Below, piece by piece: positions 18,214-25,655 of a stretch of DNA of 64,000 nucleotides (positions are counted from its first letter, which is position 1; the number at the start of each line of letters is the position of its first letter). The notes beneath the pieces were generated by a model. That model was not told the origin of the DNA and ran no database searches. It saw nothing but the letters and a program-made list of their open reading frames with translations. The translations under genes and the position numbers were made by a program. Source of the stretch: an uncultured Clostridia bacterium (GTDB lineage: Bacteria; Bacillota; Dehalobacteriia; UBA4068; CALXSR01); contig CALXSR010000037.1 in assembly GCA_944391215.1 (NCBI GenBank), positions 1 to 64,000 on the forward strand, in the 5' to 3' direction.

Positions 18214-18750
18214 ATGAAAAAATTGAAAAAAGTAGCATTGGCCTTGGTAGCCGGTTTACTTGTGTTTGGCCTGGCTGCTTGTGGCGATAAAAATGAGGGC
18301 AACAACAATAACAGCGATAGCAAAAAAGAAGTAACCTACTATTGGGATTTAAAAGATGGTTGGCAGGTAACATTGCCTCTTACCTGGGAAAATAATTATC
18401 TGGCGGAAAAAATAGAAAGCGAAGAAGGTAATTTTACCACTATCTATTATGCCCCCAAAGGAGATAAAACAAATTACGCTTTATTTAGTATTGGCGTGAT
18501 GCCGCAGGAAAATTGGGAACAATATGCAGAAGACGCCTTGCCCGGCATTTACTTAGAAGAACGGGACGGTTATATTTATTATTCGGTTTTCCCGGAAAAA
18601 GAGGAAACCAATGCCAAATTATATAAACAGATGTTGGAAGAAGCGCATAATACTTCTTTCCAAACCATTAAAAAGACCGAAAACTTGCCGCAAGATCCGA
18701 ATGCCCCCATCACCAGCCCGGATGATGACAATAATAATGCCAATCAGTAA
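18214..18750 (+). CDS. Lipoprotein of unknown function
   Basis: 178 aa. The signal ends LAAC (Cys near residue 24), giving a lipid-anchored protein with a short Asn/Asp-rich spacer. A globular domain follows (about residues 45-155: YYWDLKDGWQVTLPLTWENN, then ALFSIGVMPQENWEQYA) and an Asn/Asp-rich tail. The domain has no family I can name; its strand pattern recalls PsbP-like or Mog1-like lipoproteins, a guess only. ATG follows AAAAGGAGAAG. Terminators on both sides make it monocistronic. Confidence 0.8.
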   Translation: MKKLKKVALALVAGLLVFGLAACGDKNEGNNNNSDSKKEVTYYWDLKDGWQVTLPLTWENNYLAEKIESEEGNFTTIYYAPKGDKTNYALFSIGVMPQENWEQYAEDALPGIYLEERDGYIYYSVFPEKEETNAKLYKQMLEEAHNTSFQTIKKTENLPQDPNAPITSPDDDNNNANQ

Positions 18751-18804
18751 ATCGCTTGCTTGACGAAGACACCAAAATAAGCTTTCGCTTTCTAAAAACA
18801 CTTT

Positions 18805-18832
18805 AAAAAAGAGCGGGAATACCGCTCTTTTT
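18805..18832 (+). terminator. Terminator between lipoprotein and FxLYD genes
   Basis: GAGCGG/CCGCTC stem with A-run and T-run flanks, usable from both sides. Confidence 0.85.
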
Positions 18833-18842
18833 CTTTCTGTTT

Positions 18843-19238
18843 TTACCAATAGGCAATTTCCATTGCCCCAAAGCTGGTTACCACATTTTGGCTATCATAA
18901 GCGCTGGCTGTAAAAGACCATGTATCGCCAGCCTTTATTTTATGTCCCTCTTCCAAACTGGCAAAAGCCGTATCAACCCGCCTGCCAGCTTCATTATATA
19001 AAGGGAATTGAATCTGCACATAAGTAAAATCTTGACGGCCGATATTTTTGCATTCGCCACGAATTTCTATCATCATCCCGTGCCGTTCCATTTGTAAATC
19101 AGAAACCATTTGCCAAGGAACAGGCGGATTTTTTCCATTTTCCATATGTAAAAACACATTAAAACCAATAAACAAAAGTAAGGTAACGACCACTAAAAAA
19201 GATACTTTGCGGTAAATGGGCTTTTTTTCAGCTCCCAT
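18843..19238 (-). CDS. Membrane-anchored FxLYD-domain protein
   Basis: 131 aa. One N-terminal membrane segment (FLVVVTLLLFIGFNVFLHM, residues about 13-31) precedes an extracellular FxLYD-type domain. That domain shows IEIRGECKNIGRQDFTYVQI, FPLYNEAGRRVDTAFAS and IKAGDTWSFTAS, the usual pattern of neutral-to-induced strands. Function in the family is unknown. ATG follows AAGGAGAT. Confidence 0.75.
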   Translation of the reverse strand: MGAEKKPIYRKVSFLVVVTLLLFIGFNVFLHMENGKNPPVPWQMVSDLQMERHGMMIEIRGECKNIGRQDFTYVQIQFPLYNEAGRRVDTAFASLEEGHKIKAGDTWSFTASAYDSQNVVTSFGAMEIAYW

Positions 19239-19334
19239 GCCAATCTCCTTCCGTCTTTTTTCTATTACTTTATTTATCTATATCCACTATTTTTTTATTT
19301 TACCACAAATTTCGGCCGTTTCGCAAAAAACGGC

Positions 19335-20207
19335 TTAGCAATTGAAAGCAGCCAATACCGTAGCAATATTTTGCTTGATGCAAATAGATTGCTGGGCAAT
19401 TTCGAGGGGACAAAAGGCTTCTCCCCAATTACAACAAAGGTATTGCGCTTTTTGATTGGAAGCGGTCATTTGCCAAAAAGGAAATTTAATAATACCAGGA
19501 GTATTTCCGCCCACGCCCAATTCCCAGTAAAGCACCCGATCGGTTTGATGCTTGGCCAGAAACGCTTCATAACGGCTTTGGGCCGCATACCAACCGGCGT
19601 CTTGTACAAAGGTATGATCGCAATGTAAATTCATGCTCATAGGTTGGCCGCAAAGGGGGCAATAAGGGATAGCTTCTGTTGGAGTCCGCATATTTTTTTG
19701 TTCCGCTACCATGCGGCGCACGGCTTCTTCATTATCATATGTTTTTTGATGGCAAGGAACGCTGCATTGCCAAAGACCATAATCGCCTTGCGTATAAAAA
19801 AGGCGTTCTTTGGCAAAACCAGACAGTTGAAATTGATGGTCTACATTGGTTGTTAGAACAAAATAATCTTTATTTTGCACAAGTTCATATAACTTTTGAT
19901 ATACCGCATTCGGTTTGCTATCATAGCGATTATAATAAATATGACGGCTCCAATAGGCCCAAAATTCTTCTAAGGAAGGATAAGGGTAAAAACCGGCCGT
20001 ATACAGATCGGTAAAATGATATTTTTGGATAAAATCGGCAAAATGCTCGGCGAACAAAGGACCATCATAACAAAAGCCGGCCGCGGTAGACAAACCGGAA
20101 CCGGCCCCGATGAGAACGGCATCTGCTTTTGCCAAAGCCTCTTGTGCTGCTTCAATTTGCTGCCAATCGTTTTTGATAGATGATTTCATCCTCTGTTGTG
20201 AATACAT
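19335..20207 (-). CDS. SirTM-class (class M) sirtuin
   Basis: 290 aa NAD-dependent Sir2-fold enzyme. Motifs are GAGSGLSTAAGF (NAD binding), LTTNVDHQF, YTQGDYGLWQC and a Cys pair CPLCGQPM. SirTM enzymes act as protein mono-ADP-ribosyltransferases on lipoylated GcvH-L in staphylococci and streptococci and are encoded beside a macrodomain hydrolase, as here. The ATG at 20207 has GGAGGTAG six bases upstream, so the gene overlaps the macrodomain gene by 56 bases. No GcvH-L or lipoate ligase gene is adjacent. Confidence 0.88.
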   Translation of the reverse strand: MYSQQRMKSSIKNDWQQIEAAQEALAKADAVLIGAGSGLSTAAGFCYDGPLFAEHFADFIQKYHFTDLYTAGFYPYPSLEEFWAYWSRHIYYNRYDSKPNAVYQKLYELVQNKDYFVLTTNVDHQFQLSGFAKERLFYTQGDYGLWQCSVPCHQKTYDNEEAVRRMVAEQKNMRTPTEAIPYCPLCGQPMSMNLHCDHTFVQDAGWYAAQSRYEAFLAKHQTDRVLYWELGVGGNTPGIIKFPFWQMTASNQKAQYLCCNWGEAFCPLEIAQQSICIKQNIATVLAAFNC

Positions 20208-20931
20208 TGAATACTACCTCCATTTGGGTTTGCTTCATTTCTAAATAATTTTTCACAGTATCGACGGCAATTTGCGCAGCCAGCGCCTGTGGAAAATGAT
20301 ATTCCCCAGTAGAAATACAGCAAAAGGCAATGCTTGCACAATGATTTTTTTCCGCCAGTTGTAAACAGGACCAATAACAGGATTGCAATAATCTTTTATC
20401 CTCCGCGCTGGGTTCCTTTAGCACCATAGGCCCCACGGTATGCAAAACATAACGGCAAGGCAACTGAAAACCAGGCGTTAATTTAGCTTGTCCGGGAGCT
20501 TCCTCCTGTTTTTGCCGCGTCATGATATCCCAACAAGCCAAACGCAGCTGCACCCCGGCGGCGGTATGAATCGCGTTATCAATACAACCATGCCCCGGAC
20601 AAAAGCAACCCAATAAAGCGCTGTTGGCAGCATTGACAATAGCATCTACTTGTAATGTAGTAATATCTCCCCGCCATAAAAAAAAGCCGTTGGCCATGGG
20701 TTGTAATTCGGCAAGCGTTGTAATATGCTTTTTTTGTTTTTCTTCTTGTAAATACTTATCCTGCACTTGTAAAAATTCTACCGCAATGGGTCGCGGCGGC
20801 CGCATATTTTGCAAAGCACGATACCACTTTTTTAGTTCCGCTTCTGTTTCCGGCGGCTGTATGCCATCATATTGCGCATCTTCCGCCAACAAAAATTGAA
20901 CCAAATAACGCAAACGCTCTTGTTGCTGCAT
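20152..20931 (-). CDS. Zinc-type macrodomain, protein-ADP-ribose hydrolase
   Basis: 259 aa. A helical N-terminal part (about 75 residues) is followed by a macrodomain. Its signature is ITTLQVDAIVNAANSALLGC then CPGHGCIDNAIHTAAGVQLR, with the Cys/His set of the zinc-dependent macrodomains paired with SirTM. It would remove ADP-ribose placed by the downstream sirtuin. ATG at 20931 follows AAAGGGG. The upstream region is a long pyrimidine tract. Confidence 0.9.
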   Translation of the reverse strand: MQQQERLRYLVQFLLAEDAQYDGIQPPETEAELKKWYRALQNMRPPRPIAVEFLQVQDKYLQEEKQKKHITTLAELQPMANGFFLWRGDITTLQVDAIVNAANSALLGCFCPGHGCIDNAIHTAAGVQLRLACWDIMTRQKQEEAPGQAKLTPGFQLPCRYVLHTVGPMVLKEPSAEDKRLLQSCYWSCLQLAEKNHCASIAFCCISTGEYHFPQALAAQIAVDTVKNYLEMKQTQMEVVFNVFTTEDEIIYQKRLAAN

Positions 20932-20938
20932 TGCCAAA

Positions 20939-21115
20939 CCCCTTTCCTTTTTACCTTACCCTGTTTTTTACCCTTTTTTCTTTCCTTTTTCTTTGCCCTG
21001 TTCTTTTTCTTCTTCCATTTTGCCTTACCCTGTTTTTTCTTTTTCTGTCCCTTTTCATTGCTCTGCGCCTTTTCACTTTTTCTTTCCCTTTATTTTTTCT
21101 TTTCTCTTTTCTTTA
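20939..21115. repeat. Pyrimidine-rich tract with degenerate repeats
   Basis: About 175 bases that are almost entirely C and T on the plus strand, built from imperfect copies of CCTTACCCTGTTTTTT (near 20951, 20991 and 21022). It occupies the leader/promoter region of the macrodomain gene, where the message would be purine-rich. Two plus-strand frames through it encode only Phe/Leu/Ser-rich low-complexity sequence and are not considered genes. Confidence 0.7.
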
Positions 21116-21187
21116 GGGAAAAAGGAATCCTGTTTTACCAGCAAGGGCCCCATACGATAGCAGGGGGCCAATCATATTACTGTTTGC

Positions 21188-21817
21188 TTATTCGGCAACA
21201 ACGGAAATCCGTTGCTGTATATGTTGTCCTTTTTCTGCTTCATCTATCATAGCAATGGCATAATCGGCATAACTAATGCTACTTTGCCCTTTGCTGTTTA
21301 AAAGCAATTCCTCGCCGCCTAAAAGGTATTTGCCGGTACGAGGACCATCCGCCTGAAAATCTCCCGCCGGACTGATATAAGTCCATTTTACATCGTTTCT
21401 AGTTCGTAATTCAGCCAAAGCTTTTCCCATATTGCTGGCCAATGGTTTAAACATATCCGGGAAATCCGCGCCGTCCATGACTTGCGCGGTATGTTCCGGG
21501 TTAATATAAAGGCTGCCGGCCCCGCCTACCACCAAAAGACGCGTATTTTTTCCGCTTAACAAATTACATAAATGAGTTAAAGAAGTGCTATGCTGCGGCA
21601 AAGTTTCTGGCGTCCAAGCGCCAAAAGCATCGATCACCACATCAAAACCGGCCAAATCTGCGGCGGTTAAATCAAACAAATCTTTTTGTATCCTATGCTC
21701 GGCCACCGTTTTGTTTTCTCCCCGTGCAATTGCGGTAACATCCAAACCTCTGGCAACCGCTTCCTGTACCAATAAACGGCCTTCTCTTCCATTCGCACAA
21801 ACAACTGCAATTTTCAT
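21188..21817 (-). CDS. NAD(P)-binding atypical SDR (YwnB/NmrA-like)
   Basis: 209 aa Rossmann-fold protein. The N-terminus MKIAVVCANGREGRLLVQEA carries a GxxGxxG-like nucleotide site, and VVIDAFGAW, LLVVGGAGSLY and YISPAGDF follow the atypical SDR pattern. It is probably a reductase or redox sensor of the YwnB type. The ATG at 21817 lies behind GGGAGGG; the longer frame is not used. It diverges from the HxlR regulator, which suggests control by that protein. Confidence 0.85.
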   Translation of the reverse strand: MKIAVVCANGREGRLLVQEAVARGLDVTAIARGENKTVAEHRIQKDLFDLTAADLAGFDVVIDAFGAWTPETLPQHSTSLTHLCNLLSGKNTRLLVVGGAGSLYINPEHTAQVMDGADFPDMFKPLASNMGKALAELRTRNDVKWTYISPAGDFQADGPRTGKYLLGGEELLLNSKGQSSISYADYAIAMIDEAEKGQHIQQRISVVAE

Positions 21818-22021
21818 ATTTTTCCCTCCCAGAAATTTTATGACAGGGTTGTTTTCCCCTATCGCTAACCTTATAATAATTCTGTAGGGATATATTGTAA
21901 AGTAAGCACTTTTAAGTGCTATAGTTACCAAAAAGAAACCATTGCCTTTTGCTGCCAAAAACTGGTTCCCTATATTTTGTTGATAGCAATAGCAGCATAG
22001 AAAAAAGATGGGAGAAACAAA

Positions 22022-22345
22022 ATGGTAGAAAAAAAAGAACTGCCCGCTTGTCCGGTGGAAACAACGTTAACTTTGATTGGTGACAAATGGAAGGTATTAA
22101 TTTTAAGGGATTTAATGAACGGCACCAAACGATTTGGAGAATTGCGAAAATCCATTGGTCAGGTATCGCAAAAAGTTTTAACTGCTCAATTACGGGCCAT
22201 GGAGCAAAGCGGTTTGCTAAGCCGTAAAGTATATGCGGAAGTACCGCCGCGGGTGGAATACACGTTAACGGCAACCGGTTATAGTTTAAAACCCATTTTA
22301 GACGCCATGTGGGATTGGGGGCTCCATTATAAAGAAGGGATATGA
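22022..22345 (+). CDS. HxlR-family transcriptional regulator
   Basis: 107 aa winged helix with the family hallmarks ACPVETTLTLIGDKWKVLIL, FGELRKSIG and VPPRVEYTLTATGYSL. A Cys near residue 10 could sense redox or electrophiles, as in HypR/YodB relatives. Faces the SDR gene across about 200 bases, the usual arrangement for a regulator and its target. Confidence 0.92.
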   Translation: MVEKKELPACPVETTLTLIGDKWKVLILRDLMNGTKRFGELRKSIGQVSQKVLTAQLRAMEQSGLLSRKVYAEVPPRVEYTLTATGYSLKPILDAMWDWGLHYKEGI

Positions 22346-22365
22346 CTTAAATAGCCATATCCCTT
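22335..22365. terminator. Shared terminator of hxlR-type and MATE genes
   Basis: 10-bp stem AAGGGATATG/CATATCCCTT; both stop codons lie inside it, so the two convergent genes share it. Confidence 0.7.
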
Positions 22366-23750
22366 TTCGCTTGCCTTGTTGTTGGTTGGCCCAAAGGGTA
22401 AATTTCCTTTTTATAAATATGTCGCAGGAAAATGGCACATAAAGTAACGGCAAATAACTCTGCCAAAGGAAAGGACCACCAAACGGCATTGAGACTAAAA
22501 TGCGCAAAGAAATAAGCACTGGGCAACAGAACCAATAATTGCCGAATGACAGAAACGGATAAACTTAAAAAGCCATGCCCCAAGGACTGGCAAACCGAAG
22601 AAGATACGATGGAAAAGCCGGCGCATAAAAAGCTGATACTGATGATACGCAAAGCAGGCACCCCAATTTCCAACATATAGGGCGAAGCGTCAAAAATGCG
22701 TAACAAAGCCGCGGGACAGATCCAAAAAACCAAAAGGCCGATAAACATCATACCCATGGCATAAAAAACGCTTAAGCGGATGGTTTCCACCATGCGTTCC
22801 CGGTTACGAGCTCCAAAATTATAGGAAATAATGGGCACCATGCCATTGTTTAAACCAAAAACCGGCATAAAAACAAAACTTTGCAGTTTAAAGTAAACGC
22901 CAAATACGGCTGTTGCCGTAGAAGAAAAAGCAATTAAAATTTTGTTCATGCCAAAAGTCATCGCCGAACCGATGGAAGCCATAATAATGGAAGGAATCCC
23001 AATGGCATAAATTTGCTTGATAATAGAAAATTCCGGCCAAAACTGTCGCCAACGCAACTGAATTTCCTCATTTTTACGTATATTGAAATAAATTGCTAAC
23101 ATAGCCGCAACCATTTGGCCAAAAACGGTAGCCGCCGCAGCTCCGGCTACCCCCATTTGCGGAAAACCAAAATAACCAAAAATTAAAATAGGATCTAAAA
23201 TGATATTGATAATGGCGCCGACCAGTTGCGTAATCATGGTATAAAATGTTTTACCGGTAGACTGCAATAACTTTTCAAACGTTAATTGAAAAAAAATCCC
23301 AAAAGAAAACAAACAGCAAACAAATAGATAGGAAGTACCATACTCCACAATTTCCATAATATCGGTTTGCCATAAGAAAAATTGCCTGGAAAAGAATAAT
23401 CCCAGTCCAGCAAAAAGCAAATAACTAACAAAAGCCAGAAACACACCATTATGGGCCACTTTGTTGGCTTTGGTAAAATTCTTTTCCCCTAAGCTACGAG
23501 ATAGCAAAGCATTGATCCCAACCCCGGTACCCGTAGCAATGGCAATCATTAAATTTTGTGCCGGAAAAGCCAAAGATACCGCCGTTAGCGCGTTTTCGCT
23601 GATTTGCGCCACAAACATGCTATCAACAATATTATATAGGGCCTGTACCAACATAGAAATTACCATAGGCAAGGACATGGAAAGCAAAAGTTTATTGATG
23701 GGCATAACGCCCATTTTATTTTCGGCCGGCATGCTCAATTCTTTAGACAT
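22347..23750 (-). CDS. MATE-family multidrug efflux transporter
   Basis: 467 aa, 12 predicted membrane segments and the two MatE repeats. Typical phrases are SLPMVISMLVQALYNIVDSM near the start and GIPSIIMASIGSAMTFGMNK in the second half. Uses an ion gradient to export cationic drugs or metabolites by family knowledge. ATG at 23750 follows AAGGAGG. It overlaps by 8 bases the read-through end of the cytidylate-kinase-like gene, so the two probably form an operon. Confidence 0.9.
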   Translation of the reverse strand: MSKELSMPAENKMGVMPINKLLLSMSLPMVISMLVQALYNIVDSMFVAQISENALTAVSLAFPAQNLMIAIATGTGVGINALLSRSLGEKNFTKANKVAHNGVFLAFVSYLLFAGLGLFFSRQFFLWQTDIMEIVEYGTSYLFVCCLFSFGIFFQLTFEKLLQSTGKTFYTMITQLVGAIINIILDPILIFGYFGFPQMGVAGAAAATVFGQMVAAMLAIYFNIRKNEEIQLRWRQFWPEFSIIKQIYAIGIPSIIMASIGSAMTFGMNKILIAFSSTATAVFGVYFKLQSFVFMPVFGLNNGMVPIISYNFGARNRERMVETIRLSVFYAMGMMFIGLLVFWICPAALLRIFDASPYMLEIGVPALRIISISFLCAGFSIVSSSVCQSLGHGFLSLSVSVIRQLLVLLPSAYFFAHFSLNAVWWSFPLAELFAVTLCAIFLRHIYKKEIYPLGQPTTRQAKRDMAI

Positions 23751-24333
23751 GGCAACCTCCTTGCGCCGCTTGCACAATCAGTTCCGCAATCAAGTCCAAA
23801 CCAATTTTGCTATTGCAGGCCAAATCGTAATTTTGACTTTTCCCCCATACATTGGTGGTAAAATGATTATACTAGGCGCCGCGCGCTTTATCGCGACGCA
23901 ATACATAAGTGCGAATATCTTGGCTTTGCACGCCATATTCGGCTTGCGCCCGGACCATTCGGTCCGCCAAAGGAGCATGGATAAAAACTCGTAGTAAATC
24001 GGGCTCCTCCCTTAAAACATAATCCGCGCAGCGGCCAACAAATACGCCGGGCCCTTTTTGCGCCAACTGTTTTATCACATCGCATTCTGCAATAAAAACT
24101 TGATCGCCAACCGGTAAATTATTGCTGCTAAAAGAAAGATTATATAAAAAGCTACTGGTTTTTTGCCCTTCCGCTTGTTGAATATAATCCTCCGAAAGCC
24201 CCGTTTCTTTGGCGGCCATTTCAATAAATTCTTTATCATAAAAAGGGATTTGTAAATATTGCGCCACTTTTTGCGCAATCATTCTACCACCGGAGCCATA
24301 CTCACGACCAATGGTAATATAGGAATACTTCAT
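23743..24333 (-). pseudogene. Cytidylate-kinase-like protein interrupted by an in-frame UAG
   Basis: Starts MKYSYITIGREYGSGGRMIA, the P-loop of the cytidylate-kinase-like family. It continues through GRCADYVLREEPDLLRVFIH to RRDKARGA and ends at TAG 23872-23874. In the same frame it resumes YNHFTTNVWGKSQNYDLACN and runs to TAA 23743-23745, the normal family C-terminus (DKAR..YYNH.T...WG). Only the amber codon, at a position that is usually Tyr, breaks the 196-codon frame. A truncated 153-aa product would lack the last strands and helix. Confidence 0.85.
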
Positions 24334-24511
24334 GATGTCCTCCTTTTTGGTTGGCTTTGCAACTAATATTCTAGATAGTATCCTCCATTTTAAGAGAATA
24401 AAAAAATTTTGTCAAGAAAAATTTAACCTCTTAAAACCTTGACAAGCCCAATTTTGCCCTTTATGATAAAAAAGAAAAAATAGTTGCCAAGCAAACGAAA
24501 GGTGGCCAAAA

Positions 24512-24964
24512 ATGGAAGCATTTCCACAAGATGAGTTGCTTAAATATTTCTCTAAAATACACCGCAAAACAAAAATTTATTTGAACGAAAAATGCAAACC
24601 ATTGGCCATTAGCAGCGGACAAATTGCTTTTATTATGATTGCCTGTGAAAAAGGTTCCTTGCCCCAAAACCAGTTTTGTACCTTATTGGATATGGATAAA
24701 AGTACGGTAGCCAAAATGATTCAAAAACTAGAAAAAGAAAATTTGGTCTATCGCTTGACCAATGAAAACGACAACCGTTCCATTTTGGTATCACCAACAC
24801 CGCAGGCACAAGCGATATATCCAGTGTTAAGGCAAATCGGATCGCAATGGGTTGCTGAAATAACCAGCGACCTCTCCGCGGTGGAAAAAGCTGTTTTTTA
24901 TGCCATTTTAGAAAAAATCAATCAAAATATTGATCAAATGCAAAAAGAAAAACCCCTTGCCTAA
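24512..24964 (+). CDS. MarR-family transcriptional regulator
   Basis: 150 aa winged helix with helices in QNQFCTLLDMDKSTVAKMIQ and the wing LVYRLTNENDNRSILVSPT. ATG follows AAAGGTGG. It diverges from the kinase-like/MATE pair across about 180 bases, so it may control the efflux gene. The stop lies inside its terminator stem. Confidence 0.9.
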   Translation: MEAFPQDELLKYFSKIHRKTKIYLNEKCKPLAISSGQIAFIMIACEKGSLPQNQFCTLLDMDKSTVAKMIQKLEKENLVYRLTNENDNRSILVSPTPQAQAIYPVLRQIGSQWVAEITSDLSAVEKAVFYAILEKINQNIDQMQKEKPLA

Positions 24965-24975
24965 CAAGGGGTTTT
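24949..24975 (+). terminator. Terminator of the MarR gene
   Basis: 11-bp stem AAAACCCCTTG/CAAGGGGTTTT with a five-base loop. Confidence 0.88.
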
Positions 24976-24996
24976 ATAATTATGGTCTTGTTTTTA

Positions 24997-25107
24997 GCCC
25001 TTTTATTCCCAAAGGACTGCTTTTTACTTAACAAAAGCAAGCTGTTTTTGCTTGTCGATTCCTGTATCGCCTTTTTATACCCAAAAGCACTGTTTGCTTA
25101 ACCAAAA
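24997..25107. repeat. Imperfect direct repeats downstream of ilvN
   Basis: Two 39-40-base copies, 24997-25036 and 25069-25107, sharing a CCTTTTTATACCCAAAAG..CTG.TT.....CTTAAC.AAAA pattern. Part of the same motif (TTTATACCCAAAAG) recurs in inverted orientation in the ilvB leader at about 27366-27380. Confidence 0.6.
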
Positions 25108-25124
25108 TCGGCCTGTCCTTGGTT

Positions 25125-25643
25125 TTAGTATCGTCTTTCCCGTTCGGCAGTTTGCACAGCCGATTCCGGCAAACGGGAAAGGAACACTTCCCCGGTGCGA
25201 ATGATTTCAATAATGCCGTGTTTTTCCATCATTTTACAGAAAGCGTCTACTTTCTTTTCTTCCCCCGTTAATTCAATAACCATCGATTCCGGATGCACGT
25301 CTACTACCCGCGCGCGGAAAATATCGGCCACGCCGCTGATATCGGCTCTTGCTTCTGGGGTGGCGGCAACTTTAATCAAAGCCAATTCCCGACTGATATG
25401 GTCTTCTTCCGTTAAATCAATCACCGCAACAATTTGCACCAATTTTTCAATTTGGGCAATGACTTGTTCCAATTCGTCTTTATTTTCCACTTCTACCACT
25501 AAAGAAATACGGGTGATATCGGCTTGTTCGGTAGAGGAAGCGGCAATGCTGGCAATATTAAAACCGCGACGGGAAATCAAACCGGAAATATGGGTTAAAA
25601 CGCCGGGACGGTCTTCCACTAATAAGGCTAAACTGTGTTTCAT
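25125..25643 (-). CDS. ilvN: Acetolactate synthase small (regulatory) subunit
   Basis: 172 aa. An N-terminal ACT domain (MKHSLALLVEDRPGVLTHIS, then GFNIASIAAS) binds valine for feedback control. The C-terminal half (RELALIKVAATPEARADI and VIELTGEEKKVDAF) completes the family pattern. It lies 12 bases after ilvB, has its own AAGGAGGG site, and is co-transcribed with it. The symbol ilvH is used for the same protein in other species. Confidence 0.95.
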   Translation of the reverse strand: MKHSLALLVEDRPGVLTHISGLISRRGFNIASIAASSTEQADITRISLVVEVENKDELEQVIAQIEKLVQIVAVIDLTEEDHISRELALIKVAATPEARADISGVADIFRARVVDVHPESMVIELTGEEKKVDAFCKMMEKHGIIEIIRTGEVFLSRLPESAVQTAERERRY

Positions 25644-25655
25644 TGCATTCCCTCC

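Noticed and set aside
17940-18373. Two minus-strand frames opposite the lipoprotein start
   Set aside because: They are shadows of the lipoprotein signal region and the candidate RNA, with no start context.
20872-21252. Plus-strand frames in the pyrimidine tract
   Set aside because: Translation is only Phe/Leu/Ser/Pro repeats, an effect of C/T-rich DNA.
23790-23978. Minus-strand frame crossing the kinase-like gene end
   Set aside because: It is out of frame; the family-matching C-terminus is in the kinase frame after the amber codon.
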